A DNA stretch of 64,000 nt, taken from NCBI RefSeq assembly GCF_018070325.1, contig NZ_JAGPXY010000025.1:24923-88922 (forward strand), read 5' to 3'. Below are positions 1-11,690 of the stretch, in pieces. The translations under genes were made by a program, and so were the position numbers. The notes under the pieces were generated by a model, which was given only the letters and a program-made list of their open reading frames with translations, made no database searches and was not told where the DNA came from. The number at the start of each line of letters is the position of its first letter. Position 1 is the stretch's first letter. The stretch is from Micromonospora sp. H61. Lineage in GTDB: Bacteria > Actinomycetota > Actinomycetes > Mycobacteriales > Micromonosporaceae.

Positions 1-19
1 GCGGCTCACCGGGCGCGAT

Positions 20-48
20 TTGGCGCTGCTGGTCGGGGCGCGTACTCT
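20..48 (+). promoter_or_regulatory. Predicted promoter of rplJ-rplL
   Basis: A TTGGCG -35 hexamer (20-25) and a TACTCT -10 hexamer (43-48) are separated by exactly 17 bases, as expected for the housekeeping sigma factor. It lies just upstream of the L10 leader, so transcription would begin near 55 and include the whole leader. Seen by eye; the start site is inferred. Confidence 0.65.
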
Positions 49-79
49 TCAACCGTCATCCGTGTTCTCATGGATGAGG

Positions 80-156
80 AACCACCCAGAGACCGCTGGT
101 CACCGTGTTTCGGCACGGTCGAAGGTCCCGCGACAACGGGCGACCCGCGTAGGGCG
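80..156 (+). promoter_or_regulatory. L10 ribosomal-protein leader
   Basis: The segment has the features of the L10 leader family: an opening ACCCAGAGACCGCTGGT stretch, an internal hairpin (CACCGTGTTTCGGCACGGT), then GAAGGTCCCGCG and the closing CCCGCGTAGG. In this family L10, or the L10-L7/L12 complex, binds the mRNA leader and represses its own operon. Its place about 165 bases before rplJ and behind a promoter fits. Recognised from memory of the family; a covariance-model search would confirm it. Confidence 0.7.
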
Positions 157-213
157 GCAAGCGTAACTCGGCAGTGAGCATGGTCCGCCGACCATGACGA
201 TCCGCCGGCCCTC

Positions 214-242
214 GCCCCGTGCGCCCTGCGCCGGGGCTTTTT
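214..242 (+). terminator. Terminator-like attenuator in the rplJ leader
   Basis: GCCCCG (214-219) pairs with CGGGGC (232-237) and is followed directly by a run of five T. It sits between the L10 leader and rplJ, about 80 bases before the gene. It is a good candidate attenuator that sets the ratio of transcription entering rplJ-rplL. Whether L10 binding controls it is inference. Confidence 0.55.
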
Positions 243-320
243 CGTTGTCGCGCTGCCTCCGCCCCCGTTCCGGCTTCGGCCGAGACGGGGACCAGCCTCG
301 AGTAACGAGAGAGGAGGGAC

Positions 321-866
321 ATGGCGGACAAGCCGATCCGGGCCGACAAGGCCACGGCCGTCGCTGAGCTGACCGAGAGCTTCCGCAGCTCGGGCGCCAC
401 CGTGCTGACCGAGTACCGCGGTCTGACGGTTTCCCAGCTCACCCAGCTTCGGCGCTCGCTCGGCGCCGATACCAGCTACACGGTCGCGAAGAACACGCTG
501 GCCAAGCGTGCTGCGACGGACGCGGGCATCACCGGCCTCGACGAGCTGTTCACCGGTCCTACCGCGCTGACTTTCGTTTCGGGCGACGTCGTCGAGGCGG
601 CGAAGGGGCTTCGCGACTTCGCGAAGGCCAACCCGAAGCTCGTCATCAAGGGCGGTGTCTTCGAGGGCAAGGCCATCACCGCGGCCGAGGTCACGAAGCT
701 CGCCGACCTTGAGTCCCGCGAGGTGCTGCTGGCCAAGCTGGCCGGCGCGATGAAGGGCAACCTGAGCAAGGCCGCGGCCCTGTTCCAGGCCCCGCTGTCG
801 AAGACCGCCCGTCTGGCGGCTGCACTGCAGGACAAGCGCGAGAAGGAGGGCGCCGAGGCGGCCTGA
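321..866 (+). CDS. rplJ: 50S ribosomal protein L10
   Basis: L10 forms the base of the ribosomal stalk and carries the L7/L12 dimers that recruit translation factors. The 181-residue product begins MADKPIRADKATAVAELTE and has the family's N-terminal rRNA-binding region, with EYRGLTVSQLTQLRRSL and the VAKNTLAKRA helix near residue 52. A C-terminal helical L12-binding tail ends KREKEGAEAA. Length is normal. The ATG follows GAGAGGAGG, a strong ribosome binding site. It heads a two-gene operon with rplL under the L10 leader, so autogenous control is expected. Confidence 0.97.
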   Translation: MADKPIRADKATAVAELTESFRSSGATVLTEYRGLTVSQLTQLRRSLGADTSYTVAKNTLAKRAATDAGITGLDELFTGPTALTFVSGDVVEAAKGLRDFAKANPKLVIKGGVFEGKAITAAEVTKLADLESREVLLAKLAGAMKGNLSKAAALFQAPLSKTARLAAALQDKREKEGAEAA

Positions 867-920
867 GGCCCCCACGGCGCACCAGTTCTTACTTAACAGA
901 ATCAGGAAAGGACGCCAGAT

Positions 921-1307
921 ATGGCGAAGCTCAGCACCGACGAGCTGCTCGACGCGTTCAAGGAGATGACGCTGATCGAGCTCTCTGAGTTCGTGAAGCA
1001 GTTCGAGACGACCTTCGAGGTCACCGCTGCCGCTCCGGTCGCGATCGCCCAGGGTGGTGGCGGCGGCGCCGCTGCGGCCGAGGCCGAGCCGGAGCAGGAC
1101 GAGTTCGACGTCATCCTCGAGGCTGACGGTGGCAAGAAGATCCAGGTCATCAAGGTCGTGCGTGAGCTGACCGGCCTGGGCCTCAAGGAGGCCAAGGACG
1201 CGGTCGAGTCCGCGCCGAAGGCCATCCTGGAGAAGGTCAACAAGGAGACCGCCGACAAGGCGAAGGCCAAGCTCGAGGGTGAGGGCGCCAAGGTCACCCT
1301 CAAGTGA
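921..1307 (+). CDS. rplL: 50S ribosomal protein L7/L12
   Basis: L7/L12 is the multicopy flexible stalk protein that stimulates factor-dependent GTPase activity. The 128-residue protein has an N-terminal dimerisation helix (MAKLSTDELLDAFKEMTLIE), a Gly/Ala hinge (about residues 42-55, GGGGGAAAAEAE) and the conserved C-terminal domain with KVVRELTGLGLKEAKDAVE. AGGAAAGGA precedes the ATG. It lies 54 bases after rplJ and is followed by a strong terminator, closing the operon. The high copy number of the protein relative to L10 probably needs efficient separate initiation here. Confidence 0.97.
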   Translation: MAKLSTDELLDAFKEMTLIELSEFVKQFETTFEVTAAAPVAIAQGGGGGAAAAEAEPEQDEFDVILEADGGKKIQVIKVVRELTGLGLKEAKDAVESAPKAILEKVNKETADKAKAKLEGEGAKVTLK

Positions 1308-1361
1308 CCTGACGTTCCACCAACGCGTACCCGGCTCGTGAGCTGGGACACCATCGCGTAG

Positions 1362-1402
1362 CGGCGGGCGGTGATCCGACACGGATCACCGCCCGCCGTT
1401 TT
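1362..1402 (+). terminator. Terminator after rplL
   Basis: A perfect 16-bp stem (1362-1377 with 1383-1398) closes a short loop and is followed by TTTT. It is 54 bases past the rplL stop and separates rplJL from rpoBC transcription. Confidence 0.85.
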
Positions 1403-1720
1403 GGTGGATCTGGCTGCGACCGGTCCTGAGCTGGGCGCCGACCATGGGTACCCTTGACCCGAACGAGCGTGGCGGGTCGCCCTCCAGTGGGAAACAGGGG
1501 ACAACCCGGATACCGGCCCTTGACGCGGCCCGGGGCTGCCAGGCACGCTGACACCAGCAAGACACCGCGCTTGCGACGGCCACGACGTGGGTATGACAGC
1601 GACGGCACCATCAGCCGCTGTAACCCGAGCGGCCCAGTGGGGAGTTGCGTTCTGAGCGGCCCGGCAGACCCCGGTTGACGGGGGCCGAGGCGCGCTCCGC
1701 AAACAACCTGCGGGGTGGGC
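1403..1720. other. Non-coding interval between rplL and the rpoB promoter
   Basis: No convincing gene is seen here. There are isolated TTGAC-like hexamers near 1455 and 1675, but none has a good -10 partner at 16-18 bases. It could hold further rpoB promoters or activator sites that are not recognisable by eye. Confidence 0.5.
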
Positions 1721-1749
1721 TGGACAGCGGTTAGCCTCTCGGCTACACT
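1721..1749 (+). promoter_or_regulatory. Predicted rpoB promoter
   Basis: TGGACA (1721-1726) and TACACT (1744-1749) are 17 bases apart, a near-consensus housekeeping promoter. Transcription would start near 1756, leaving an untranslated leader of about 120 bases before the rpoB TTG. This argues against any rpoB start upstream of 1756. Confidence 0.7.
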
Positions 1750-1876
1750 GCTAGTTTGCGCTGCCTTCCGACTTGACCCCTGCTCGGAAATGTCCGTTTA
1801 CGGATATTTCTGGTGGGGTCATTGGAGTGCACGCGTACCAGCCGTTCTGCAGCACCGGTCCTCGGAAGGACGCATC

Positions 1877-4800
1877 TTGGCAGCTTCCCGCCCTGCGAAG
1901 ACCAGTCGTACGTCGAGCGCATTCGCTCCCCGCCGAGTTTCATTCGGCAGGATCACCGAACACCTCGAGGTCCCCAACCTCCTTGCCATTCAGAACGAGT
2001 CCTTCGACTGGCTCGTCGGCAACGAGGCTTGGCAGGGCCGGTCGGCGGACGACCCGCACGCACGATCGGGTCTCGCGGAGATCCTTGAAGAGATCAGTCC
2101 CATTGAGGACTTCTCCGGCACCATGTCGCTCTCCTTCTCAGCGCCGCGCTTCGACGAGGTCAAGGCCTCGATCGAGGAGTGCAAGGAGAAGGACCTGACC
2201 TACTGCGCTCCGCTCTTCGTGACCGCGGAGTTCACCAACAACACCACTGGCGAGATCAAGAGCCAGACGGTGTTCATGGGTGACTTCCCGATGATGACGC
2301 CCAAGGGCACCTTCGTCATCAACGGCACCGAGCGCGTCGTGGTCAGCCAGCTCGTCCGGTCTCCGGGCGTGTACTTCGACAAGCAGCCGGACAAGACCTC
2401 CGACCGCGACCTCTCCAGCGTCAAGGTCATCCCGAGTCGGGGTGCCTGGCTGGAGTTCGACATCGATAAGCGCGACACGGTCGGCGTACGCATCGACCGC
2501 AAGCGTCGGCAGGCCGTCACCGTCCTGCTCAAGGCCATCGGATGGTCGGCCGAGCGGATCCGTGAGAAGTTCGGCTGGTCCGAGCTGATGATGACCACGC
2601 TCGAGAAGGACCACATCGCCGGCGCCGACGAGGCTCTGCTCGACATCTACCGCAAGCTGCGCCCTGGCGAGCCGCCGACGCGCGAGAACGCCCAGACCCT
2701 GCTCGACAACCTCTTCTTCAACCCGAAGAGGTACGACGTCGCCAAGGTCGGGCGCTACAAGTTCAACAAGAAGCTGGAAGTTGGCGTGCCGATCACCACC
2801 GGCACGCTGACCGAGGACGACATCGTCGCCACCGTGGAGTACCTGTGCCGGCTGCACGCCGGTGAGGACGGCTACGAGGCCGACGACATCGACCACTTCG
2901 GCAACCGGCGCCTCCGTACCGTGGGCGAGCTGATCCAGAACCAGGTTCGGGTCGGCCTGTCCCGGATGGAGCGGGTCGTCCGCGAGCGGATGACCACGCA
3001 GGACGTCGAGGCGATCACCCCGCAGACCCTGATCAACATCCGCCCGGTGGTGGCGGCGATCAAGGAGTTCTTCGGGACGTCCCAGCTGTCCCAGTTCATG
3101 GACCAGACCAACCCGCTGGCGGGCCTGACCCACCGGCGTCGGCTGAGCGCGCTCGGCCCGGGTGGTCTGTCCCGGGAGCGGGCCGGCTTCGAGGTCCGCG
3201 ACGTGCACCCGTCCCACTACGGCCGGATGTGCCCGATCGAGACGCCGGAAGGCCCGAACATCGGCCTGATCGGCGCGCTGTCCACCTTCGCCCGGGTCAA
3301 CCCGTTCGGCTTCATCGAGACGCCGTACCGGAAGGTCGTCGAGGGTCGGGTCACCGACCAGATCGACTACCTGACCGCGGACGAGGAGGACCGGTTCGTC
3401 AAGGCCCAGGCCAACGCGCGCCTGAAGGCTGACGGCACGTTCGCCGAGGACCGGGTGCTCTGCCGTCGTAAGGGCGGCGAGACCGAGGACGTCGTCCCCG
3501 GTGCCGTCGACTACATGGACGTCTCGCCCCGGCAGATGACCTCGGTCGCGACCGCCATGATCCCGTTCCTCGAGCACGACGACGCCAACCGGGCACTGAT
3601 GGGCGCGAACATGCAGCGCCAGGCGGTGCCGCTGGTCAAGGCCGAGGCGCCGCTCGTGGGTACGGGCATGGAGTACCGGGCCGCTGTCGACGCTGGCGAC
3701 GTGGTGGTCGCCGAGGTCGGCGGTGTGATCGAGGATCTCTGCGCCGACTACGTCACCATCCACCAGGATGACGGCCACCGCCGGACGTACCTGCTGCACA
3801 AGTTCCGCCGCTCCAACGCCGGCTCTTGTGTCAACCAGAAGCCGGTCGTCTTCGAGGGCGACCGCGTCGAGGCCGGTCAGGTCATCGCCGACGGTCCGTG
3901 CACCGACGAGGGCGAGATGGCACTCGGACGCAACCTGCTGGTGGCGTTCATGTGCTGGGAGGGCCACAACTACGAGGACGCGATCATCCTGTCGCAGCGC
4001 CTCGTGCAGCAGGACGTGCTCACCTCGATCCACATCGAGGAGCACGAGGTCGACGCCCGGGACACCAAGCTCGGTCCGGAGGAGATCACCCGCGACATCC
4101 CGAACGTCAGCGAGGAAATGCTCGCTGACCTCGACGAGCGCGGCATCATCCGGATCGGCGCCGAGGTCGTCCCCGGTGACATCCTGGTCGGCAAGGTCAC
4201 GCCCAAGGGTGAGACCGAGCTGACCCCGGAGGAGCGGCTGCTCCGCGCGATCTTCGGTGAGAAGGCGCGTGAGGTTCGGGACACCTCGCTGAAGGTGCCG
4301 CACGGCGAGACCGGCACGGTCATCGGTGTGCGCACGTTCTCCCGCGAGGACGGCGACGAGTTGCCGCCGGGTGTCAACGAGCTGGTCCGGGTCTACGTCG
4401 CCCAGAAGCGCAAGATCCAGGACGGCGACAAGCTCGCCGGCCGGCACGGCAACAAGGGTGTCATCTCGAAGATCCTGCCGATCGAGGACATGCCGTTCCT
4501 TGAGGACGGCACCCCGGTCGACATCGTGCTCAACCCGCTCGGTGTGCCGAGCCGGATGAACATCGGCCAGGTGCTGGAGACCCACCTCGGTTGGGTCGCC
4601 AAGACCGGTTGGAAGGTCGAGGGTGACGACGCCGACTGGAAGCGTCAGCTGCGCTCGATCGACGCGCACGAGTCCGAGGGCGACACCAACGTGGCCACCC
4701 CGGTCTTCGATGGTGCTCGCGAGGAGGAGATCTCCGGTCTGCTCGAGTCGACCCTGCCCAACCGGGACGGCAAGCAGCTGATCGGTCGTACCGGCAAGGC

Positions 4801-5308
4801 GCAGCTGTTCGACGGTCGTTCCGGTGAGCCGCTGCCGGACCCGATCGCGGTCGGCTACGTCTACATCCTGAAGCTCAACCACCTGGTCGACGACAAGATC
4901 CACGCTCGTTCGACCGGCCCGTACTCGATGATCACGCAGCAGCCGCTGGGTGGTAAGGCGCAGTTCGGTGGTCAGCGTTTCGGTGAGATGGAGTGCTGGG
5001 CGATGCAGGCGTACGGCGCTGCCTACGCCCTGCAGGAGCTGCTCACGATCAAGTCCGACGACGTGCTCGGCCGAGTGAAGGTCTACGAGGCCATCGTCAA
5101 GGGCGAGAACATCCCGGAGCCGGGCATCCCGGAGTCGTTCAAGGTGCTGCTCAAGGAGCTGCAGTCGCTGTGCCTCAACGTCGAGGTGCTCTCCAGCGAC
5201 GGTGTGGCCCTGGAAATGCGCGAGACCGACGACGAGGTGTTCCGGGCCGCTGAGGAGCTGGGCATCGACCTGTCCCGGCGCGAGCCGAGCTCGGTCGAAG
5301 AGGTCTGA
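1877..5308 (+). CDS. rpoB: DNA-directed RNA polymerase subunit beta
   Basis: RpoB is the second-largest RNA polymerase subunit and forms one pincer of the clamp and much of the active site. The TTG start at 1877, giving 1,143 residues beginning AASRPAKTSRTSS after Met, follows a GGAAGGA ribosome binding site and matches the usual actinobacterial length. The open frame extends upstream to 1715, but that overlaps the promoter. The rifampicin-binding region reads FGTSQLSQFMDQTNPLAGL then THRRRLSALGPGG; the Asp, His and Ser positions that usually mutate in resistance look wild type. The catalytic-region block GDKLAGRHGNKGV is present near residue 855. It is cotranscribed with rpoC 80 bases downstream. 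Confidence 0.97.
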   Translation: MAASRPAKTSRTSSAFAPRRVSFGRITEHLEVPNLLAIQNESFDWLVGNEAWQGRSADDPHARSGLAEILEEISPIEDFSGTMSLSFSAPRFDEVKASIEECKEKDLTYCAPLFVTAEFTNNTTGEIKSQTVFMGDFPMMTPKGTFVINGTERVVVSQLVRSPGVYFDKQPDKTSDRDLSSVKVIPSRGAWLEFDIDKRDTVGVRIDRKRRQAVTVLLKAIGWSAERIREKFGWSELMMTTLEKDHIAGADEALLDIYRKLRPGEPPTRENAQTLLDNLFFNPKRYDVAKVGRYKFNKKLEVGVPITTGTLTEDDIVATVEYLCRLHAGEDGYEADDIDHFGNRRLRTVGELIQNQVRVGLSRMERVVRERMTTQDVEAITPQTLINIRPVVAAIKEFFGTSQLSQFMDQTNPLAGLTHRRRLSALGPGGLSRERAGFEVRDVHPSHYGRMCPIETPEGPNIGLIGALSTFARVNPFGFIETPYRKVVEGRVTDQIDYLTADEEDRFVKAQANARLKADGTFAEDRVLCRRKGGETEDVVPGAVDYMDVSPRQMTSVATAMIPFLEHDDANRALMGANMQRQAVPLVKAEAPLVGTGMEYRAAVDAGDVVVAEVGGVIEDLCADYVTIHQDDGHRRTYLLHKFRRSNAGSCVNQKPVVFEGDRVEAGQVIADGPCTDEGEMALGRNLLVAFMCWEGHNYEDAIILSQRLVQQDVLTSIHIEEHEVDARDTKLGPEEITRDIPNVSEEMLADLDERGIIRIGAEVVPGDILVGKVTPKGETELTPEERLLRAIFGEKAREVRDTSLKVPHGETGTVIGVRTFSREDGDELPPGVNELVRVYVAQKRKIQDGDKLAGRHGNKGVISKILPIEDMPFLEDGTPVDIVLNPLGVPSRMNIGQVLETHLGWVAKTGWKVEGDDADWKRQLRSIDAHESEGDTNVATPVFDGAREEEISGLLESTLPNRDGKQLIGRTGKAQLFDGRSGEPLPDPIAVGYVYILKLNHLVDDKIHARSTGPYSMITQQPLGGKAQFGGQRFGEMECWAMQAYGAAYALQELLTIKSDDVLGRVKVYEAIVKGENIPEPGIPESFKVLLKELQSLCLNVEVLSSDGVALEMRETDDEVFRAAEELGIDLSRREPSSVEEV

Positions 5309-5316
5309 GGTGAGCG

Positions 5317-5344
5317 GTCGGGGGCCGGCTCGCCGGCCCCCGAC
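5317..5344 (+). other. Perfect stem-loop between rpoB and rpoC
   Basis: A perfect 12-bp stem (5317-5328 with 5333-5344) closes the tetraloop CTCG, with no T-run after it. It begins 8 bases past the rpoB stop. It could be a processing or mRNA-stability element or a weak terminator tuning rpoC; the sequence cannot decide. Confidence 0.6.
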
Positions 5345-5388
5345 CCCACCCGAGAATTAGCAGTACAGACGACGACATAGGGGACATA

Positions 5389-9276
<3,888 letters not shown>

Positions 9277-9285
9277 GCACCAGTA

Positions 9286-9327
9286 ACACGACGAGGCCCC
9301 CGGTGAAAGCCGGGGGCCTCGTCGTGT
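9286..9327 (+). terminator. Terminator after rpoC
   Basis: A perfect 18-bp stem (9286-9303 with 9310-9327) with a six-base loop starts 9 bases after the rpoC stop. There is no T-run, but long GC stems without one commonly end transcripts in actinobacteria. Confidence 0.8.
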
Positions 9328-9370
9328 GCGTGCCGACCCACCCCTGGGCCGGGTTCGGCATGATGGGGGG

Positions 9371-9739
9371 ATGACGACCGCACCCGGGCAGGTGTCCGTC
9401 GCCCAGCAGGGCGTGCGCCACCCGCTGGACCCGGACCCGGCCCGCGCCACGAAGGCACGGGCGGTCTTCGCGCTGGGCCTGCTCGGCATGTTGACCGGGC
9501 TGTTCATCGGTGGCGTGGTGCCGGCCACGGTGGCCCTGCAACTGGCACGGCAGGCGCGCCGGGAGGCGTACGCCTCGGGGGGGTTCCTGACCGGCGGCGT
9601 CTGGCTGCGACGGGGGGAGTGGATGGCCTGGACCGGCCTGGTGCTGGTCGCGGTCAGTGTGGTGGCCGCGGTGGTCATCGGGGTGGTCCGGTTGGCCGGC
9701 GCCCCGTTCGGCCACGACTACCCGGCGAACATGGACTGA
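9371..9739 (+). CDS. Small two-helix membrane protein, unknown function
   Basis: The 122-residue product starts MTTAPGQVSVAQQGVRHPLD. It has two hydrophobic segments, about residues 33-56 (AVFALGLLGMLTGLFIGGVV) and 90-112 (WTGLVLVAVSVVAAVVIGVV), joined by a basic loop (LARQARREAY). This resembles the DUF4190-type small membrane protein pattern, but I cannot place it in a family. A frame extending 45 bases upstream exists; the ATG at 9371 was chosen because the upstream part overlaps the rpoC terminator. It stands alone between rpoC and a second membrane protein that may be related in kind. Confidence 0.6.
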   Translation: MTTAPGQVSVAQQGVRHPLDPDPARATKARAVFALGLLGMLTGLFIGGVVPATVALQLARQARREAYASGGFLTGGVWLRRGEWMAWTGLVLVAVSVVAAVVIGVVRLAGAPFGHDYPANMD

Positions 9740-9839
9740 GCCACCGGTGGCCGCGCCCGGCGCGGGCGGCGGTGCTCGCGGCGGTAGCCTGGCCGGTGTC
9801 CGCCGTGTGTCGGTGGCGGCCTTTCGACAGGAGGACCTC

Positions 9840-10805
9840 GTGACGGAACCGGCGCGGCCCCCTGCGGACGAACCGGCCGGCCCGCCGGACCCTCCGGCTC
9901 CGCCATCCGAGCCGAGCGACTGGGCGCGACCCGGCCCGAGCGGCGAGCCGCACCCACCGGCGTCCATCCCGGGCCCGCCACCCCCTGCGGCACCACCCCC
10001 CGGTTGGGGTCCGAACGGCTGGGGCGCGACCCCGACGCCCGGCTCCGACCAGCCTTACCCGGTCTCCAGCGCCCCGACCTCGACGCCGCAGGACTGGGGC
10101 CCGCCCACCTCCGGGCCGGGTGTGCCGCCCGGCTGGGGCCCGCCGGCGGCCGGTTCGGGAGTGCCCTACGGCTGGGGTCCGTCCTCGTCTGCGCCGAGCG
10201 TGCCGGCCGGGTGGGGTCCGTCGTCCGCTGCGCCGTCTGCGCCGCCTGGGTGGGGCCCGTCCCCGTCTGGGCCGGCTGCGCCGTACGGCTGGGGCCCGCC
10301 GTCGTCCGGGCACGGGGCGCCGCCCGGCTGGGGCCCGCCGCCGGGGCACGGCCCGGGGTGGGGTGGCCCTCCGGGGCGTTCGGTGCCGCCGCCCACCGAC
10401 GACCAACGCCGGCCGCCGAAGCGGGTGGAGGGGGTTTCGGGTACGCCGTTCGGCGTCGTGCACCTGGACGTGGCACCGGTCACCTCTGGGCTGGCCATCG
10501 GGGCGCTGGCGGCGGGGATCGCCTCACTTCTGGTCTCACTTCTGGTGATCTGCTTCGGAGTGGCCTTCAAGAACGACGGCGGGGCCTGGGCCTCCGGGGC
10601 GTTCGCCGCGCTGGGTGTGCTGGCCGGCGGGGCGGCCGTCGTCGTCGGGCTGCTCGGCCGGCGGCAGATCCGGCGGCCGACCGCGCCCTCCGCGGTCCAG
10701 TTCACCGGCCGCGGGCTGGCGATGGCCGGGATCAGCTGCGGCGCGGCGGGAGCACTGCTCAGCCTGCTGGGCCTGGGTCTTGCCCTGCTTCTGACCCTGA
10801 CGTGA
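9840..10805 (+). CDS. Proline-rich repeat membrane protein, DUF4190-like C-terminus
   Basis: The 321-residue product starts at a GTG preceded by ACAGGAGG at the right spacing. Residues 1-205 are rich in Pro, Gly, Trp and Ser and hold a tandem 13-residue Trp-Gly-Pro repeat, which should be disordered and extracellular or cytoplasmic. The last 105 residues carry three hydrophobic helices (GLAIGALAAGIASLLVSLLV, FAALGVLAGGAAVVVGLLG and MAGISCGAAGALLSLLGLG), the layout of DUF4190-like proteins in actinobacteria. Function is unknown. An earlier in-frame start at 9657 is possible but overlaps the upstream gene and lacks a ribosome binding site. Confidence 0.7.
   Translation: MTEPARPPADEPAGPPDPPAPPSEPSDWARPGPSGEPHPPASIPGPPPPAAPPPGWGPNGWGATPTPGSDQPYPVSSAPTSTPQDWGPPTSGPGVPPGWGPPAAGSGVPYGWGPSSSAPSVPAGWGPSSAAPSAPPGWGPSPSGPAAPYGWGPPSSGHGAPPGWGPPPGHGPGWGGPPGRSVPPPTDDQRRPPKRVEGVSGTPFGVVHLDVAPVTSGLAIGALAAGIASLLVSLLVICFGVAFKNDGGAWASGAFAALGVLAGGAAVVVGLLGRRQIRRPTAPSAVQFTGRGLAMAGISCGAAGALLSLLGLGLALLLTLT
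10092..10364 (+). repeat. Seven tandem 39-base coding repeats (Trp-Gly-Pro motif)
   Basis: Units begin at 10092, 10131, 10170, 10209, 10248, 10287 and 10326. Each encodes a 13-residue block opening with GWGP (DWGP in the first). DNA identity between units is imperfect, so the period is kept mainly at protein level. Confidence 0.85.
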
Positions 10806-10990
10806 GAGTCATCACCGAGAGATCCGGCACCTGACGGGGGTTTTCCGCGGAAGGCTTGCGGTCACCCCGGGGGCGATGGGTGCTTCTGCGGGGAAGCCGT
10901 TACACTTGTGTTCGTAGGTGCCCATCGCGGGCGACGAGGCAGGACGAGATCCGGCCGGCGGGTGTGAGACGGTCGCCGGGCCATTCCGTT

Positions 10991-11019
10991 TTGACCTGGG
11001 CGGTTGTGGTAGGTACTCT
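10991..11019 (+). promoter_or_regulatory. Predicted str operon promoter (rpsL)
   Basis: TTGACC (10991-10996) and TACTCT (11014-11019) are separated by 17 bases. The start would be near 11026, giving an unusually long leader of about 290 bases before rpsL. The interval 10806-10990 holds no gene. It contains another TACACT (10901-10906) without a clear -35, possibly a weaker upstream promoter. Confidence 0.75.
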
Positions 11020-11028
11020 TTCCCCTTG

Positions 11029-11048
11029 TGCCCGGGCATGCCCGGGCA
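11029..11048 (+). repeat. Perfect 20-bp palindrome at the start of the str leader
   Basis: TGCCCGGGCATGCCCGGGCA is its own reverse complement and is also two copies of a 10-base palindrome in tandem. It begins within a few bases of the predicted transcription start. It could be a DNA operator or form a 5'-terminal RNA hairpin that protects the mRNA. Confidence 0.75.
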
Positions 11049-11180
11049 ACTCGTGCGTGCGCTGTTTCCGGCTTACGGACGGCGGCACGACAAGCCAAAG
11101 ATCCGGGGCGGGGCGACCCGCGCGCCGGTGACAAAACCCGGTACGAACGCGAGAGCGTCCGCAACGGGGCCGTGACGAGG

Positions 11181-11200
11181 GCGACACGCCCGACCGCGGG
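11181..11200 (+). promoter_or_regulatory. Shared leader element, rpsL copy
   Basis: GCGACACGCCCGACCGCGGG occurs identically at 15991-16010 in the rpsJ leader. Here it starts 134 bases before rpsL. GGGCG and CGCCC around it can form a 5-bp hairpin with loop ACA (about 11179-11191). Further leader hairpins follow: AGCCGG/CCGGCT near 11243 and CGGCCGC/GCGGCCG near 11278. A translational operator or antitermination site is the simplest idea. Confidence 0.55.
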
Positions 11201-11314
11201 TGCCGGGGTCTCCGCAAGGCGGCCCTGGTCGGAATGTAGGAGAGCCGGTCATCAGGCCGGCTAACGAGCAGACGGCGCGGCCGCGGATGCGGCCGAAGGG
11301 AGCGGAGAAACCCG

Positions 11315-11689
11315 GTGCCCACGATCCAGCAGCTGGTCCGAAAGGGCCGCCAGGCGAAGACGACCAAGACCAAGACCCCGGCGCTGAAGGGTTCCCCTCA
11401 GCGGCGCGGCGTGTGCACTCGCGTGTACACCACCACCCCGAAGAAGCCGAACTCGGCGCTGCGCAAGGTCGCTCGCGTGAAGCTCAGCAGCCAGATCGAG
11501 GTGACCGCCTACATCCCCGGCGTCGGTCACAACCTGCAGGAGCACTCGATCGTGCTCGTCCGCGGTGGCCGGGTGAAGGACCTCCCCGGCGTGCGTTACA
11601 AGATCGTTCGCGGCTCGCTGGACACCCAGGGTGTCCGCAACCGCAAGCAGGCGCGCAGCCGTTACGGCGCGAAGAAGGAGAAGAGCTGA
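11315..11689 (+). CDS. rpsL: 30S ribosomal protein S12
   Basis: S12 sits at the decoding centre and controls accuracy. The 124-residue product (PTIQQLVRKGRQAKTTKTKT after the GTG Met) keeps Lys in TPKKPNSALRK and in PGVRYKIVRG, the two streptomycin-resistance positions (43 and 88 in E. coli numbering), so it looks streptomycin-sensitive. GGGAGCGGAG precedes the GTG. First gene of the str operon, one base before rpsG. Confidence 0.97.
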   Translation: MPTIQQLVRKGRQAKTTKTKTPALKGSPQRRGVCTRVYTTTPKKPNSALRKVARVKLSSQIEVTAYIPGVGHNLQEHSIVLVRGGRVKDLPGVRYKIVRGSLDTQGVRNRKQARSRYGAKKEKS

Positions 11690-11690
11690 C

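Noticed and set aside
1715..1876. Upstream extension of rpoB with 54 extra residues
   Set aside because: It overlaps the near-consensus promoter at 1721-1749, lacks RpoB similarity and has no ribosome binding site; the TTG at 1877 does.
3070..3180. Possible rifampicin-resistance changes in RpoB
   Set aside because: The key Asp, His and Ser positions are wild type; the DQTNP variation (Thr for the Asn of E. coli) is not a known resistance change.
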